NCBI RefSeq assembly: GCF_016117655.1
Contig: NZ_CP064936.1
Location: 1,612,001 to 1,676,000 of the forward strand
Origin: Treponema peruense
GTDB lineage: Bacteria; Spirochaetota; Spirochaetia; Treponematales; Treponemataceae
DNA length: 64,000 bases
Direction of reading: 5' to 3'
Shown: positions 17,081 through 26,621 of the stretch, in pieces
Layout of the letters: every line of letters starts with the position of its first letter
Position numbering within the stretch: position 1 is the first letter of the stretch
Made by a program: the position numbers and the translations under genes
Notes under the pieces: model-generated
The model's database searches: none
The model's input: only the letters and a program-made list of their open reading frames with translations
Told to the model about the DNA's origin: nothing

Positions 17081-18031
17081 TCATTCTTTGATTATTTTGT
17101 CGCCGACAACTTTAAAATGCTTTCCGGTAACTGGATCCCTCATAAACAAATCTTCAATCTGCTTTTGGGTTATCTCTACATCAGAAATTTCTATTGTAAA
17201 GTCATCAGTCTGTGTTATTTTTGCGCCCATCATTCCAAATGAAAGCGAAAGAACAGAACGGAAAGCCGCTGCAGCCCTTTTGTCCAGAAGATGAATTCTG
17301 AACATCATGGAATATAGTCCGGAATAAGAGTCAGGATTCTTTTTTGACGGAATATATGAAAGGCTTCCGTAAATTGCATCTGTTCCGATAGAAACACTCT
17401 GCCCTATAAGATTTCTAAGATACTGGCCGGGACGTGTTATATAGAAAAGAATATCTGAACTTTGCTGTGATACCCAAGAACTGTAGCTTGTAGCAGAAAG
17501 ATCTGCATAATCTGAATATTCTGCATACCGGTTAAGAAGCGGTTCAACCTTTGCCGCAGAAACAAAAACAGAAGGAGACGGAAAAGAAACGCTCAACTCG
17601 CCTGCAGAAGGATCATATACAGTAAATGAACCGTTTTTTTCTACTGCGTCAGTTGTTTTTGCATTGTACGTACGTTTGCTCCAGCCGTGCTTTTTGGAAA
17701 AAACAGTTCCAACGGCAACCTGCGGAATTGAGGCAGAAGAAGCAACCTGTATTCTTGAGCGGTCTTCTACTGTTCCGATTCCAGCGTAAAGTTCGCTGAC
17801 CCTTTGGGCAAAAGAGCGCGCATCTTTTTTTGAAACGCCGTCAAAAGCCGAAGAAAGAACAGCGGAAGTTAAGTCCACATGTGACGAAACCGGAATGCGT
17901 ACATATATACTTGAGTCCTGTTCCAAAAGGGCAAGTACATTTACCTGCTCTTCTACTGCAGGAGACGTTGTTTTACAAGAGGCCAGGATAAATATCAATG
18001 CAGCCAGTAAAAGCGCGCTTCTTTTTCTCAT
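17081..18031 (-). CDS. Lipoprotein of unknown function
   Basis: 316 residues. Starts MRKRSALLLAALIFILASCKTT, a lipoprotein signal with lipobox LASC. The remainder is beta-rich with a repeated symmetry: IYVRIPVSSHVDLTSAVLSS near the start, LSVSFPSPSVFVSAAKVEPLL in the middle and SYSGLYSMMFRIHLLDKRAA near the end, as in periplasmic proteins that evaluate each residue range as an adhesin- or DUF-type sandwich; no family recognised. Start ATG at 18031 overlaps the ileS stop by one base (TAATG), so the frame open to 18058 is not used. Second gene of the ileS-lipoprotein-upp-TPR operon. Confidence 0.8.
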   Translation of the reverse strand: MRKRSALLLAALIFILASCKTTSPAVEEQVNVLALLEQDSSIYVRIPVSSHVDLTSAVLSSAFDGVSKKDARSFAQRVSELYAGIGTVEDRSRIQVASSASIPQVAVGTVFSKKHGWSKRTYNAKTTDAVEKNGSFTVYDPSAGELSVSFPSPSVFVSAAKVEPLLNRYAEYSDYADLSATSYSSWVSQQSSDILFYITRPGQYLRNLIGQSVSIGTDAIYGSLSYIPSKKNPDSYSGLYSMMFRIHLLDKRAAAAFRSVLSLSFGMMGAKITQTDDFTIEISDVEITQKQIEDLFMRDPVTGKHFKVVGDKIIKE

Positions 18032-21000
18032 TATGCCTTCTTTACAAGAACCTTCCACTTGGATTCATCTGCATCTACGACTGTACCGCCTGCAATGTCT
18101 GAATTCCATTCAATTGAAGACGCAAGTGTCTCGCCTGAAATAAAATCTTTGAACATGTCAAAGGCGTTTTTAAGCGAAGCGTCTCCGCCTACAGTAAGAA
18201 TAATTCTGTCTGTTACAGAGAAGCCGCTTTCCTTTCTGAGATTCTGTACACCGCGGACAAGGTCACGGGCAAAACCTTCATTTTTGAGGTCATCGGTTAT
18301 CTTTGTTTCAAGACCAACAGTAAGAGTTCCGTCGTTGACAATCTTGAGATCCTCTTTTTCTATTCTGTCTACAAGAACATTTTCTGAATCAAGAACAACG
18401 TCTTCACCGTCAACTTTGATTGTTACAGTCTTGCCGTCAAGAATCTGTTCAATCATTTCTGTAGAAATCTTTACAATCTCTGCAGCGGCGGCTTTCATCT
18501 TTGGTCCGAGCTGTTTTCCCAGTACGCGGAAGTTTGCCTTTGCCTTGTATTCAACAAGTTCGTCTTCACGCTCATGGAATACAACTTCCTTAACGTTAAG
18601 TTCTTCGACGATTGTGTCCTTCATGTCGGAAAGCACTTTCTTTTCGTCGGCATTTCTTGTAACAAGGGCAACACTTGCAAGCGGCTGGCGGTTCTTTATG
18701 TTGAACTGGTTGCGCAGGCTGCGTCCCATTGATACGGCTTTCTGAACTGTCGCCATCTGGAACTCAAGCGTTTCGTCACGGAAGCGGCTGTTGTAAACAG
18801 GATAATCCATGAGATGAACGGACTCTTTATCATCTGAAGTTTTGAGATTCTGCCACATTTCTTCTGAAAGGAACGGAATAAACGGAGCTGCAACAAGTGT
18901 AAATGTCTTGAGGGCAGAATAAAGTGCTCCGTAAGCTTCGAGTTTGTCACTGTCATTGCCTGACTTCCAGAAACGGCGGCGGTTGCGCCTGATGTACCAG
19001 TTGTTGATCTGGTCAATAAACGAAAGCATCGGGTCAATTGCAGAACTGAGGTCGTAGTCATCGAGAGCCGCTGTAACGTCAGAAACCATCTTCTGGGCAA
19101 CAGAAAGCAGCCAGCGGTCAAGCGGATTTGCAGGAAGTTTCTCGTCAAATTCATGGCCTGTGCATTCAACGCCGTCAATGTTGGCATACTGCACAAAGAA
19201 ACTGTAGCTGTTCCAGAGAGGAAGAATTATGCTTTTTATAACATCGCGTACACCTTCGTCTGAATAGCGGATTTCATCTGCCTTTACAACTGCTGAATGC
19301 ATGAGGAAAAGACGGATAGCATCTGCACCGAACTTGCCGATTGCTTCGTTGGGATCGGTAAAGTTGCGCAGGCTCTTTGACATCTTGCGGCCGTCACTGG
19401 CAAGAACAATACCGTTAACGATACAGTTCTTAAAGGCGGGCTTATCAAAAAGATTTGATGCAAGAACCGTGAGTGTATAGAACCAGCCGCGTGTCTGGTC
19501 AAGTCCTTCGCTTATAAAGTCTGCCGGGAAGTGCTTTTCGAAATATTCTTTGTTTTCGAAAGGATAATGCTGCTGTGCATAAGGCATAGAGCCTGACTCA
19601 AACCAGCAGTCAAAAACTTCTGGAATACGGTGCATTGTTCCGCCGCACTTTTTGCAGGGAATAGTTACTTTGTCTGCAAACTGCTTGTGAAGGTCGTCCA
19701 GATAGACACCGCTCAAATCCTTGAGTTCCTGTCTTGAACCTACACACAAAGTGTCACCGCAGTCAGAACACTTCCAAATTGGAATAGGGTTTCCCCAGTA
19801 GCGGTTGCGGCTTATTGCCCAGTCACGTGCGCCGGCAAGCCATTTACCAAAACGACCTTCCTTTATATGGGCCGGCTGCCACTTGATCTGTGAATTGGCG
19901 CGCAGAAGACGCTCGTGCTCATCTGCAACCTTAACGAACCAGGATCCGATTCCGCGGTAGATAAGAGGGGAACCGCATCTCCAGCAGTGCGGGTACTGGT
20001 GAAGTACAGTGTCACGCTTTACGAGTTTGCCCTCTTTCTTGAGGCGGTCCATTATTTCTTTATCGCAGTCCTTTACAAAACGGCCGACATAGTCAGACAC
20101 TTCTTTTGTAAACTTGCATTCTGCGTCCATGGGTTCAACTGCAGGAACACCGCTTCCTTTGAATACCTTGCTGTCATCTTCACCAAAGGCCGGTGCTATG
20201 TGAACAATACCGGTTCCGTCTTCTGTAGAAACATAAGCGGCATTGAACATTCTGAATGCACCCTTTTCGCACTTCTGTCCTGAAATTTTTGTACATTCTG
20301 CAGGGTCTGAAAGATTTGCAAAGTAAGGGAAAAGCGGCTCGTAGCAGATTCCCACAAAGTCACATCCCTTGCGGCGGTAGATAACTGTATAGGAATCTTC
20401 GCTCTTATAATAGGAAGAAAGTCTTGATTCCGCGAGAATATAGAAATCACCGCTGTCTTTGTCCTGGATTTTTACATAATCGATATCAGGACCCATACAA
20501 AGACCAAGGTTTGACGGAAGAGTCCACGGTGTTGTAGTCCATGCCAAGAAGTAACAGTTACCTGCGGCAAGCGATTTGTCTTCAAAAGTGTCAGGAACCG
20601 AAGTGATTTTAAATCTTATTGTAATGGCCGGATCCTGCTTTTCTTTGTATCCCTGTGCAAGTTCGTGAGTGGAAAGAACAGTGGCACATCTGGGGCAGTA
20701 CGGAAGAATATACTTTCCTTCGTAAATCATTCCCTTGTCCCACAAAGATTTGGCTACCCACCAGATTGATTCCATAAAGTCGGGGTTCATTGTCTTGTAG
20801 TCATTGTCAAAGTCTACCCAGCGGCCCATGCGTGTTATTGTCTTGCGCCATTCCGAAGTGTATTTCAAAACTGAAGCGCGGCATTTGTCGTTGAAATTTG
20901 CAACTCCATAAGCTTCAATTTCGTGCTTGGAGTTAATGCCCAGTTCCTTTTCTATAAGGTTTTCTACCGGAAGACCGTGGCAGTCCCAGCCGAAACGGCG

Positions 21001-21240
21001 CGAAACGTACTTACCCTTCATTGTCTGGTAGCGCGGAATTATGTCTTTAATTGTAGACGGAATAAAATGTCCGAAGTGCGGGAGGCCTGTAGCAAAAGGA
21101 GGACCATCATAAAATACGAATTCGTCAGCTCCTTCACGCTGGGAAAGTGACTTTTTGAAAACATCATTTTTTTCCCAAAACTTTAAAACTTCCTCTTCCT
21201 GACGGGGAAAATCTGCCTTTGGATCTACGCTCTTATACAT
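18031..21240 (-). CDS. ileS: Isoleucyl-tRNA synthetase, long eukaryote-like type
   Basis: Class Ia synthetase charging tRNA-Ile. 1069 residues. HIGH motif appears as PHFGHF near residue 48; KMSKS as GRKMSKS near residue 618; the editing domain lies between; zinc-binding cysteines include CPRC near 183 and CSDCGDTLC and CKKCGG further on. N-terminus VDPKADFPRQEEEVLKFWE and the long C-terminal domain mark the IleS2/eukaryote-like clade, which is generally less sensitive to mupirocin. ATG 21240 is chosen because of AAGGAA about 9 nt upstream and the family N-terminus; 11 further codons upstream are open. First gene of a four-gene operon. Confidence 0.96.
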   Translation of the reverse strand: MYKSVDPKADFPRQEEEVLKFWEKNDVFKKSLSQREGADEFVFYDGPPFATGLPHFGHFIPSTIKDIIPRYQTMKGKYVSRRFGWDCHGLPVENLIEKELGINSKHEIEAYGVANFNDKCRASVLKYTSEWRKTITRMGRWVDFDNDYKTMNPDFMESIWWVAKSLWDKGMIYEGKYILPYCPRCATVLSTHELAQGYKEKQDPAITIRFKITSVPDTFEDKSLAAGNCYFLAWTTTPWTLPSNLGLCMGPDIDYVKIQDKDSGDFYILAESRLSSYYKSEDSYTVIYRRKGCDFVGICYEPLFPYFANLSDPAECTKISGQKCEKGAFRMFNAAYVSTEDGTGIVHIAPAFGEDDSKVFKGSGVPAVEPMDAECKFTKEVSDYVGRFVKDCDKEIMDRLKKEGKLVKRDTVLHQYPHCWRCGSPLIYRGIGSWFVKVADEHERLLRANSQIKWQPAHIKEGRFGKWLAGARDWAISRNRYWGNPIPIWKCSDCGDTLCVGSRQELKDLSGVYLDDLHKQFADKVTIPCKKCGGTMHRIPEVFDCWFESGSMPYAQQHYPFENKEYFEKHFPADFISEGLDQTRGWFYTLTVLASNLFDKPAFKNCIVNGIVLASDGRKMSKSLRNFTDPNEAIGKFGADAIRLFLMHSAVVKADEIRYSDEGVRDVIKSIILPLWNSYSFFVQYANIDGVECTGHEFDEKLPANPLDRWLLSVAQKMVSDVTAALDDYDLSSAIDPMLSFIDQINNWYIRRNRRRFWKSGNDSDKLEAYGALYSALKTFTLVAAPFIPFLSEEMWQNLKTSDDKESVHLMDYPVYNSRFRDETLEFQMATVQKAVSMGRSLRNQFNIKNRQPLASVALVTRNADEKKVLSDMKDTIVEELNVKEVVFHEREDELVEYKAKANFRVLGKQLGPKMKAAAAEIVKISTEMIEQILDGKTVTIKVDGEDVVLDSENVLVDRIEKEDLKIVNDGTLTVGLETKITDDLKNEGFARDLVRGVQNLRKESGFSVTDRIILTVGGDASLKNAFDMFKDFISGETLASSIEWNSDIAGGTVVDADESKWKVLVKKA

Positions 21241-21274
21241 AAAATTATTCCTTATTACAGTGATTAATCGCAAA

Positions 21275-21283
21275 ATTATAGCA
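21275..21283 (-). promoter_or_regulatory. Extended -10 promoter of the ileS operon
   Basis: On the minus strand TGCTATAAT, a perfect -10 with the TGn extension; no convincing -35. Expected start near 21268, leader about 28 nt with AAGGAA. The 134-bp A/T-rich gap also holds the divergent gspD promoter. Confidence 0.65.
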
Positions 21284-21338
21284 CAACTAAATAAAATAAT
21301 CTATAGAAGATGTTTTTTGAATTTTTATAATAAAATAT

Positions 21339-21367
21339 TTGCTATTTATAAAACATTTTATTATATT
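21339..21367 (+). promoter_or_regulatory. Promoter of gspD-E-F, predicts leaderless mRNA
   Basis: TTGCTA (21339-21344), 17-nt spacer, TATATT (21362-21367); the gspD ATG starts 7 nt after the -10. No Shine-Dalgarno sequence is present. The region is so A/T-rich that chance matches are possible. Confidence 0.5.
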
Positions 21368-21374
21368 AATTATA

Positions 21375-23567
21375 ATGAAACATATTTTGATACTTTTAGC
21401 AATACCCTTTCTTTGGATTCAGAGTGTTTTTGCGCAGAATCTCAAAGGAATTGAATTCCGCGAGCAGAAAATTACTGACATTCTGACAGTTCTTGCCGAA
21501 GAAACAGGAATTTCTGTAATCACGGACGACACTGTAGACGGAACAGCCTCATTTTTCTTTTCAAAAACAAGTGCGGCTGATGCTTTGCAGAATTTTCTTG
21601 GTGCAAACGGGCTTTATTCTACAGAAAGCGGCGGTGTTCTGAAGATTTCGCGTATAAAGTGCGAGGCAGGCACCATAAGTGGCACTTTTTCACTCAGCGC
21701 TGATGATGTTCCGCCTGAAAAAATTCTTAAAGCGCTTGCAAAAAAGGCTAAGGTTACGATACTGACAGATACACTTCCTGGAACAAAAATTTCTATTGAT
21801 GCAAAAAACATGAGTGTTGAACAACTGATTGATGTTTGCATAAAAAAATTTGATGATTACACCGCAGTTAATGAAGAAAACTGTCATTATGTAAAAAAAA
21901 TTACGACAGCCGACAAAAAGACTGCGGTTTTGGAAAAGAAAAAGCAGCCCTGCATAAAACGCGACGGTGAACTTTACTGCGCAGATACGGAATATGCCCT
22001 TCTTTCGGAAATTCTTAAGGAACTGATGGACTGTGCACAGAAAGAATATTCGTGTTTTTTTTCGGAAGATGCGCAGATTACAAACCTGCACTTTGCAGAC
22101 AAAGATTTTGAAACAATGCTTTCACTTATTCTGGAACGCGCAAAAGCAGACTTTGCTGTTTCTGACGGAATTTACTATATAATTGATTCTTCGCGAAAAG
22201 GAATAAGAACCAGGGTTCAGTCAGCACAGATATTTACGCCGGTGTGGATTTCTGCGCAGGATATTCCGTCCTTTATCAGATCTGATTCTGACGGGGCCGG
22301 AATCATTGTCTCGAAGACGGGGAATTCTGTTCTGCTTACGGGAACGAAGAGCGAAATTGAATGTACAAAACGGTTTATAGAAAGCGTGGACAAACCGTCT
22401 GAAAACATGTATTTTGAGCGACTTGAACTAAAGCACCTTAAGGCAAGGGACGCGGTTGCGCTTATTCCGCAGAAATTCCTTGTAACACAACCTGTGAATA
22501 TTCCCGGAACAAATGCACTTCTTCTTTCGGGTAGCCGCGAAAGCATAAAAAGAACTGCCGATTTTTTAAAGACAGCGGATGTTGCACTCACAAGTGAAGC
22601 AGTCACGCTCAAGTACATTCAGTCTGCGGAACTTTTGGAAAACCTGCCGCCTTCTGTGCAAAAAGAGGATATAAGGGATTCAGGTTTTCCGAACACGGTA
22701 TTTTTTACAGGAAGCCTGGAAAGCCGTGAGATTTTTCTGAAGGAACTGGAACACATTGACCGCCCCAAACCGCAGATTCGCTACCAGATTCTTGTTGTTC
22801 AGTACAGTAAAAACAAGTCGGGCTCTTACAGACCTGATATGTCGGTTTCATACGAAAAGCCTCAACAGAATTCTGTCCAAAGTACAGCAGAAAGCTTTAT
22901 CTTTGCGGGCGATTTATCAAATATCATGGCGCTGAGTTTTGATGTAATTTCAAAGTTCGGCTACCAGTTTGCGGCTTCACTGAATGCACAGATTGGCAAC
23001 AGCACTGCAAATATTTTTACAGACACGACACTCACGGGCATTTCGGGACAGGAAGTAAGGTTTCAGAATACCGACACTTACCGCTACATGGAATACGAAT
23101 ACGACAAATCTACTGAAACTGCAACGGCCGGAACAACGCAGCATATTACTTCGGGACTGATAGTAGGGCTTAACGGCTGGGTTTCGGGCGACAACATGAT
23201 TACCATAAATGTAAATGCAACTGTTTCAAAGCAGAATACTGACTCGTCTTCAGGAAGTTCTTCGCTCACAGCCCTTCCTTCGACTTCTGAACGGGTTGTA
23301 AACACACAGGTGCGCACGCCTTCCGGGGAGCCGGTCATAATAAGCGGCCTGATAAAAGACGATACGGTAAAAACAGAAAACAAAACTTCCCTGCTTTCGG
23401 CTGTTCCGCTTTTGGGAAAACTGTTTACGCAAAAGGCAGAATCCAGGGAAAAAACCGAAATTGTAATCTACATTGTTCCGCATCTTATACACGATTACAA
23501 AGACACTTGTGTTGAAGAAAGGATAAAGCGTTACTACAAAAATGCGGCGGAAAAAATCCATGCTTGA
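21375..23567 (+). CDS. gspD: Type II secretion secretin GspD
   Basis: Outer-membrane channel of the type II secretion system. 730 residues. Signal peptide 1-20 (LILLAIPFLWIQSVFA). N0 domain from about 22 (LKGIEFREQKITDILTVLAEETGISV), then several N1-type KH-like repeats, including LKHLKARDAVALIPQKFLV and LKYIQSAELLENLPPSV. The secretin barrel occupies about residues 470-710, with TQVRTPSGEPVIISGLIKDD, the VPLLGKLF motif and the final EIVIYIVPHLI strand. The frame is open 12 codons upstream, but ATG 21375 gives a clean signal peptide. No pilotin-binding S-domain is obvious. Overlaps gspE by 8 bp as called. Confidence 0.92.
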   Translation: MKHILILLAIPFLWIQSVFAQNLKGIEFREQKITDILTVLAEETGISVITDDTVDGTASFFFSKTSAADALQNFLGANGLYSTESGGVLKISRIKCEAGTISGTFSLSADDVPPEKILKALAKKAKVTILTDTLPGTKISIDAKNMSVEQLIDVCIKKFDDYTAVNEENCHYVKKITTADKKTAVLEKKKQPCIKRDGELYCADTEYALLSEILKELMDCAQKEYSCFFSEDAQITNLHFADKDFETMLSLILERAKADFAVSDGIYYIIDSSRKGIRTRVQSAQIFTPVWISAQDIPSFIRSDSDGAGIIVSKTGNSVLLTGTKSEIECTKRFIESVDKPSENMYFERLELKHLKARDAVALIPQKFLVTQPVNIPGTNALLLSGSRESIKRTADFLKTADVALTSEAVTLKYIQSAELLENLPPSVQKEDIRDSGFPNTVFFTGSLESREIFLKELEHIDRPKPQIRYQILVVQYSKNKSGSYRPDMSVSYEKPQQNSVQSTAESFIFAGDLSNIMALSFDVISKFGYQFAASLNAQIGNSTANIFTDTTLTGISGQEVRFQNTDTYRYMEYEYDKSTETATAGTTQHITSGLIVGLNGWVSGDNMITINVNATVSKQNTDSSSGSSSLTALPSTSERVVNTQVRTPSGEPVIISGLIKDDTVKTENKTSLLSAVPLLGKLFTQKAESREKTEIVIYIVPHLIHDYKDTCVEERIKRYYKNAAEKIHA

Positions 23568-24912
23568 AAAATACACAAATATTCCGTCTGGAAGCGAACA
23601 GTACTCGCCGGAATTTATAGAAGAAAACGGTGTACTTCTGCTTGAAAAAAAAGATAAATATACACGAATAGCTGTTTCTGAAAAAACAACGGAAAAAATC
23701 AGAAATACACTGCTTTTATTCCACCGGGGAAAAACATATTTTGTCTTTGTACAGTCAGAAGAAATTTCTTCATGGCTGGCACGTGAACTGGGCAAGGAAA
23801 GAGACAAACCTTTGTTGAAGGAAAGCGGAAAAAATGCAACTCTTATAGACAAAGTGGCAAACGATGCACCGGCAGTAAACTTTGTAAATGCTGTATGCAT
23901 GGACGGAATACGCGGTGGGGCCTCTGACATTCACATAGAATCGGGAATAGAATACGCGAGGGTTCGTTACAGGATAGACGGTGTTTTGAAAACAGTTGCG
24001 GAAATAGAAAGCGGGCGTTTTGAAAGTATAAGTTCCAGAATAAAAATTATGGCGAACCTTAATATACTTGAAAAAAGACAGCCCCAGGATGGACGCATTA
24101 CCGTAGCACTCGGCAATGAAAAAGCAGACCTAAGGGTTTCAATAATTCCTGTTTCCTGCGGAGAATCAATTGTTCTGCGTATTTTGGGAAAATCATCGTC
24201 ACTTCTGAAACTGAATGATCTTGGATTTTCAAAAGAACAGCTTTGCGACATTTATTCGATGATGAAAATTCCGCACGGTCTTATTCTTGTAACAGGACCT
24301 ACAGGAAGCGGAAAAACCACAACCCTTAATGCAATGATGAGAGAAATGTCTGATGAAAAAATCAAGATAGTTTCCATCGAAGATCCGGTTGAATTTGTTG
24401 TAGACGGTGTAAACCAGATTCAGATTAACGAACAGATTGGTCTTGGTTTTGACTCGATTTTACGGAGGGTACTCAGACAGGATCCGAATGTAATTATGGT
24501 CGGAGAAATTCGCGACAGGGCTACAGCAGAACTTTCGGTACGTGCCGCCCTTACAGGACATCTTGTTCTTTCGACGATTCATACAAATGATGCAGCCGGT
24601 TCCATAACACGACTCAGAGATATGGGAATAGAACCTTTTCTTATTGCATCAGTTCTTAAGGGAACAATTGCCCAGCGTCTTGTAAGAAAATATTCGGCAG
24701 AAAAAGAAAAGTTTGAAGGCCGCATAATCATATCGGAAACATTCAGAACAGATGATAAACTTTCAGAAATAATTTCAACAGACTGCAGGGAAAAAGCAAT
24801 CAGGGATTATCTTGCAGAAACAGGAATGTGTTTTTTGAAAGATGATGCGCTCAAAAAAATTTCACTAGGTCTTACGACACGGGCCGAAGCTGAAAGGGAA
24901 ATTATTTTTTAG
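23560..24912 (+). CDS. gspE: Type II secretion ATPase GspE
   Basis: Cytosolic hexameric ATPase powering pseudopilus assembly. 450 residues. N-terminal domain of about 90 residues (short N1E type), then NTD and RecA-like CTD. Walker A GPTGSGKTTT near residues 246-255; Asp box SIEDPVEF; Walker B IMVGEIRDRATAE; His box LSTIHTNDAAGS. The usual C-terminal tetracysteine zinc module between RLV and the sixth strand is missing: RLVRKYSAEKEKFEGRI has no Cys, so this is a zinc-less variant. ATG 23560 preferred; ATG 23542 in frame is also possible (six residues longer). The start overlaps the end of gspD. Confidence 0.93.
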   Translation: MLEKYTNIPSGSEQYSPEFIEENGVLLLEKKDKYTRIAVSEKTTEKIRNTLLLFHRGKTYFVFVQSEEISSWLARELGKERDKPLLKESGKNATLIDKVANDAPAVNFVNAVCMDGIRGGASDIHIESGIEYARVRYRIDGVLKTVAEIESGRFESISSRIKIMANLNILEKRQPQDGRITVALGNEKADLRVSIIPVSCGESIVLRILGKSSSLLKLNDLGFSKEQLCDIYSMMKIPHGLILVTGPTGSGKTTTLNAMMREMSDEKIKIVSIEDPVEFVVDGVNQIQINEQIGLGFDSILRRVLRQDPNVIMVGEIRDRATAELSVRAALTGHLVLSTIHTNDAAGSITRLRDMGIEPFLIASVLKGTIAQRLVRKYSAEKEKFEGRIIISETFRTDDKLSEIISTDCREKAIRDYLAETGMCFLKDDALKKISLGLTTRAEAEREIIF

Positions 24913-24946
24913 TTTACGGACGAACACAACTCTGTCCGGGGAGGCA

Positions 24947-26149
24947 ATTATCAGCAACTACAAATGCACTGTAAGTGATATTTCAGGAAAAATCCTTACA
25001 ATATATAGAAATGCAGAGTCGAAAAATGAAGTAGAAAATTTTATTTTTTCACAGGGAATGTTTCCGCTGAAAATATGCACTTTTACCGAACGTTGGGTTT
25101 ACAAGAAAAAACAAATTGGAACAAAACGGCTTCTTGAGTTCACCGAAATTATGAACCAGTTGATAGAATCTGGATTATCAATAAGGGATGCACTGGAAGT
25201 ATCGGCAGAAATAGAAAACACGGATAAAACCGAAATAAAAATCGCACAAAAACTATTATCAATGATTAACAGTGGCAAAACATTTTCAGACTCAGTCAAC
25301 GAACTTACATACATCTTTCCTGAGTTCTACCGCGGGTTCGTTTTGATTGGTGACAAAATAGGTTCTGTAGAAGAAATATTCCCCAGGCTTATGTTGTATC
25401 TTTCTGAATCAAGAAAAATGCAGGAAAAAATTACAGGTGCACTTCTCTATCCTGCATTCATTCTGACTGCAGCATCCTTTGGAATTGCAGGACTTGGAAT
25501 ATTTGTACTTCCAAAATTAACACTTATGTTTCACGAACTTGGTGAAGGAACAGAAAGCATTGAACGCGGCCTTTTTAAAATCAAAGCCGGCATCATCTTT
25601 GTACTGGTCGTTATCACAGTCGGAATACTTATTTGTAAAAGTCTTTCGTTTATTGCCAAATATGAACCCAAAGTAAAAGAATTTATAGATAGAGCAAAAA
25701 TTTCACTGCCGGTTATCGGAAAGATAATTACTGATTTTGAATCGCTAAACTTTTCGTTTGCAATGGAAACTTTGACTTCGGCAAATATTTCTATTGAGCA
25801 TGCAATTGAACAATCCATGAAAGTAATAAAAAATTCAGCCTATTCAGGAGAATTAAAAAAAGCAAACGAAAAAATAAAAAAAGGCCAGTCAATGGCACAG
25901 TCATTCAGCTGCCAGAAATATTTTCCCGGCTATATGCAAAAATGGATAGAAGTAGGAGAAAAGTCAGCAAATACTGAACAGGTATTCTCACAGATACGCA
26001 AACATTTTCAGAACAAAATAAACTCACTCACCCAAAGGTTTTCATCCCTTGTTGAACCGGCTGTAATTTTGCTTCTTGGTTCCATAATTCTTGCTGTTGT
26101 TGTTACAGTAATTCTGCCTGTATTCAATATGTACGGAAACCTTCTGTAA
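24947..26149 (+). CDS. gspF: Type II secretion platform protein GspF, apparent non-AUG start
   Basis: Polytopic inner-membrane platform protein. The coding frame clearly begins before the first ATG (25058): codons from about 24950 read SNYKCTVSDISGKILTIYRN, then a helix ending FIFSQGMFPLKI, which is the normal GspF N-terminal segment (YxYxxxDxxGK ... LxxxGLxPL). No ATG, GTG or TTG exists in that frame; GGGGAGG (24938-24944) points to ATT 24947 or ATC 24950. From 24947 the length is 400 residues, normal for GspF. Two T2SF domains follow, with TM segments near residues 165-190, 210-235 and 370-395. Overlaps the convergent prepilin peptidase by 26 bp. Confidence 0.88.
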   Translation: MISNYKCTVSDISGKILTIYRNAESKNEVENFIFSQGMFPLKICTFTERWVYKKKQIGTKRLLEFTEIMNQLIESGLSIRDALEVSAEIENTDKTEIKIAQKLLSMINSGKTFSDSVNELTYIFPEFYRGFVLIGDKIGSVEEIFPRLMLYLSESRKMQEKITGALLYPAFILTAASFGIAGLGIFVLPKLTLMFHELGEGTESIERGLFKIKAGIIFVLVVITVGILICKSLSFIAKYEPKVKEFIDRAKISLPVIGKIITDFESLNFSFAMETLTSANISIEHAIEQSMKVIKNSAYSGELKKANEKIKKGQSMAQSFSCQKYFPGYMQKWIEVGEKSANTEQVFSQIRKHFQNKINSLTQRFSSLVEPAVILLLGSIILAVVVTVILPVFNMYGNLL

Positions 26150-26621
26150 AAGAAATTAACAAATGTTCAGCAGCCGGTATCAGTGAAATTGATTTTGCAA
26201 TAAACGATCCTGCGAACATAAACGGAACAAAAGGTATCTTTATATTTACCCCGTCGGATTTTTGTCTTTTAAGCAACAGAATAAACAGTATAAAACACAT
26301 GCTTAAAACAGAAGATAAAAAAATGGCAAAAAAGCATACTACGGGCCCGCAAAACAAGCCGCAGAAAATGCTGTAGTGTAAATCACCCATTCCCAGTTTC
26401 CCCTTTACGACCATTCTGACAATACAAAATATGAACAATAAAACAAATGCACCGGCGGATATTTGGACAATTGAATTCGGTTCAGTCAGCAGAACACACA
26501 GTACAAAAACAATTATTCCAGTATAATTTACACGCAGGGGAATATGCATGTATTTTATATCAGATAATGCCAGACAGAATGAAAAGAAAAAAAATACGGA
26601 ATAAAAAATCAGATTATTCAT
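26124..26621 (-). CDS. Prepilin peptidase, minimal form (GspO/PilD-like)
   Basis: Aspartic membrane protease (family A24) that cleaves prepilin leaders. 165 residues, six hydrophobic segments. The two catalytic Asp are in LSDIKYMHIP (near residue 21) and GMGDLHY (GxGD motif near residue 78). The usual N-terminal cytosolic zinc/methyltransferase domain is absent, so methylation of the new N-terminus may not occur. Last gene of the leftward T2SS operon; its ATG overlaps the lipoprotein stop (ATGA). Expected substrates are the adjacent pseudopilins. Confidence 0.88.
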   Translation of the reverse strand: MNNLIFYSVFFFFSFCLALSDIKYMHIPLRVNYTGIIVFVLCVLLTEPNSIVQISAGAFVLLFIFCIVRMVVKGKLGMGDLHYSIFCGLFCGPVVCFFAIFLSSVLSMCFILFILLLKRQKSDGVNIKIPFVPFMFAGSFIAKSISLIPAAEHLLISFTEGFRTY

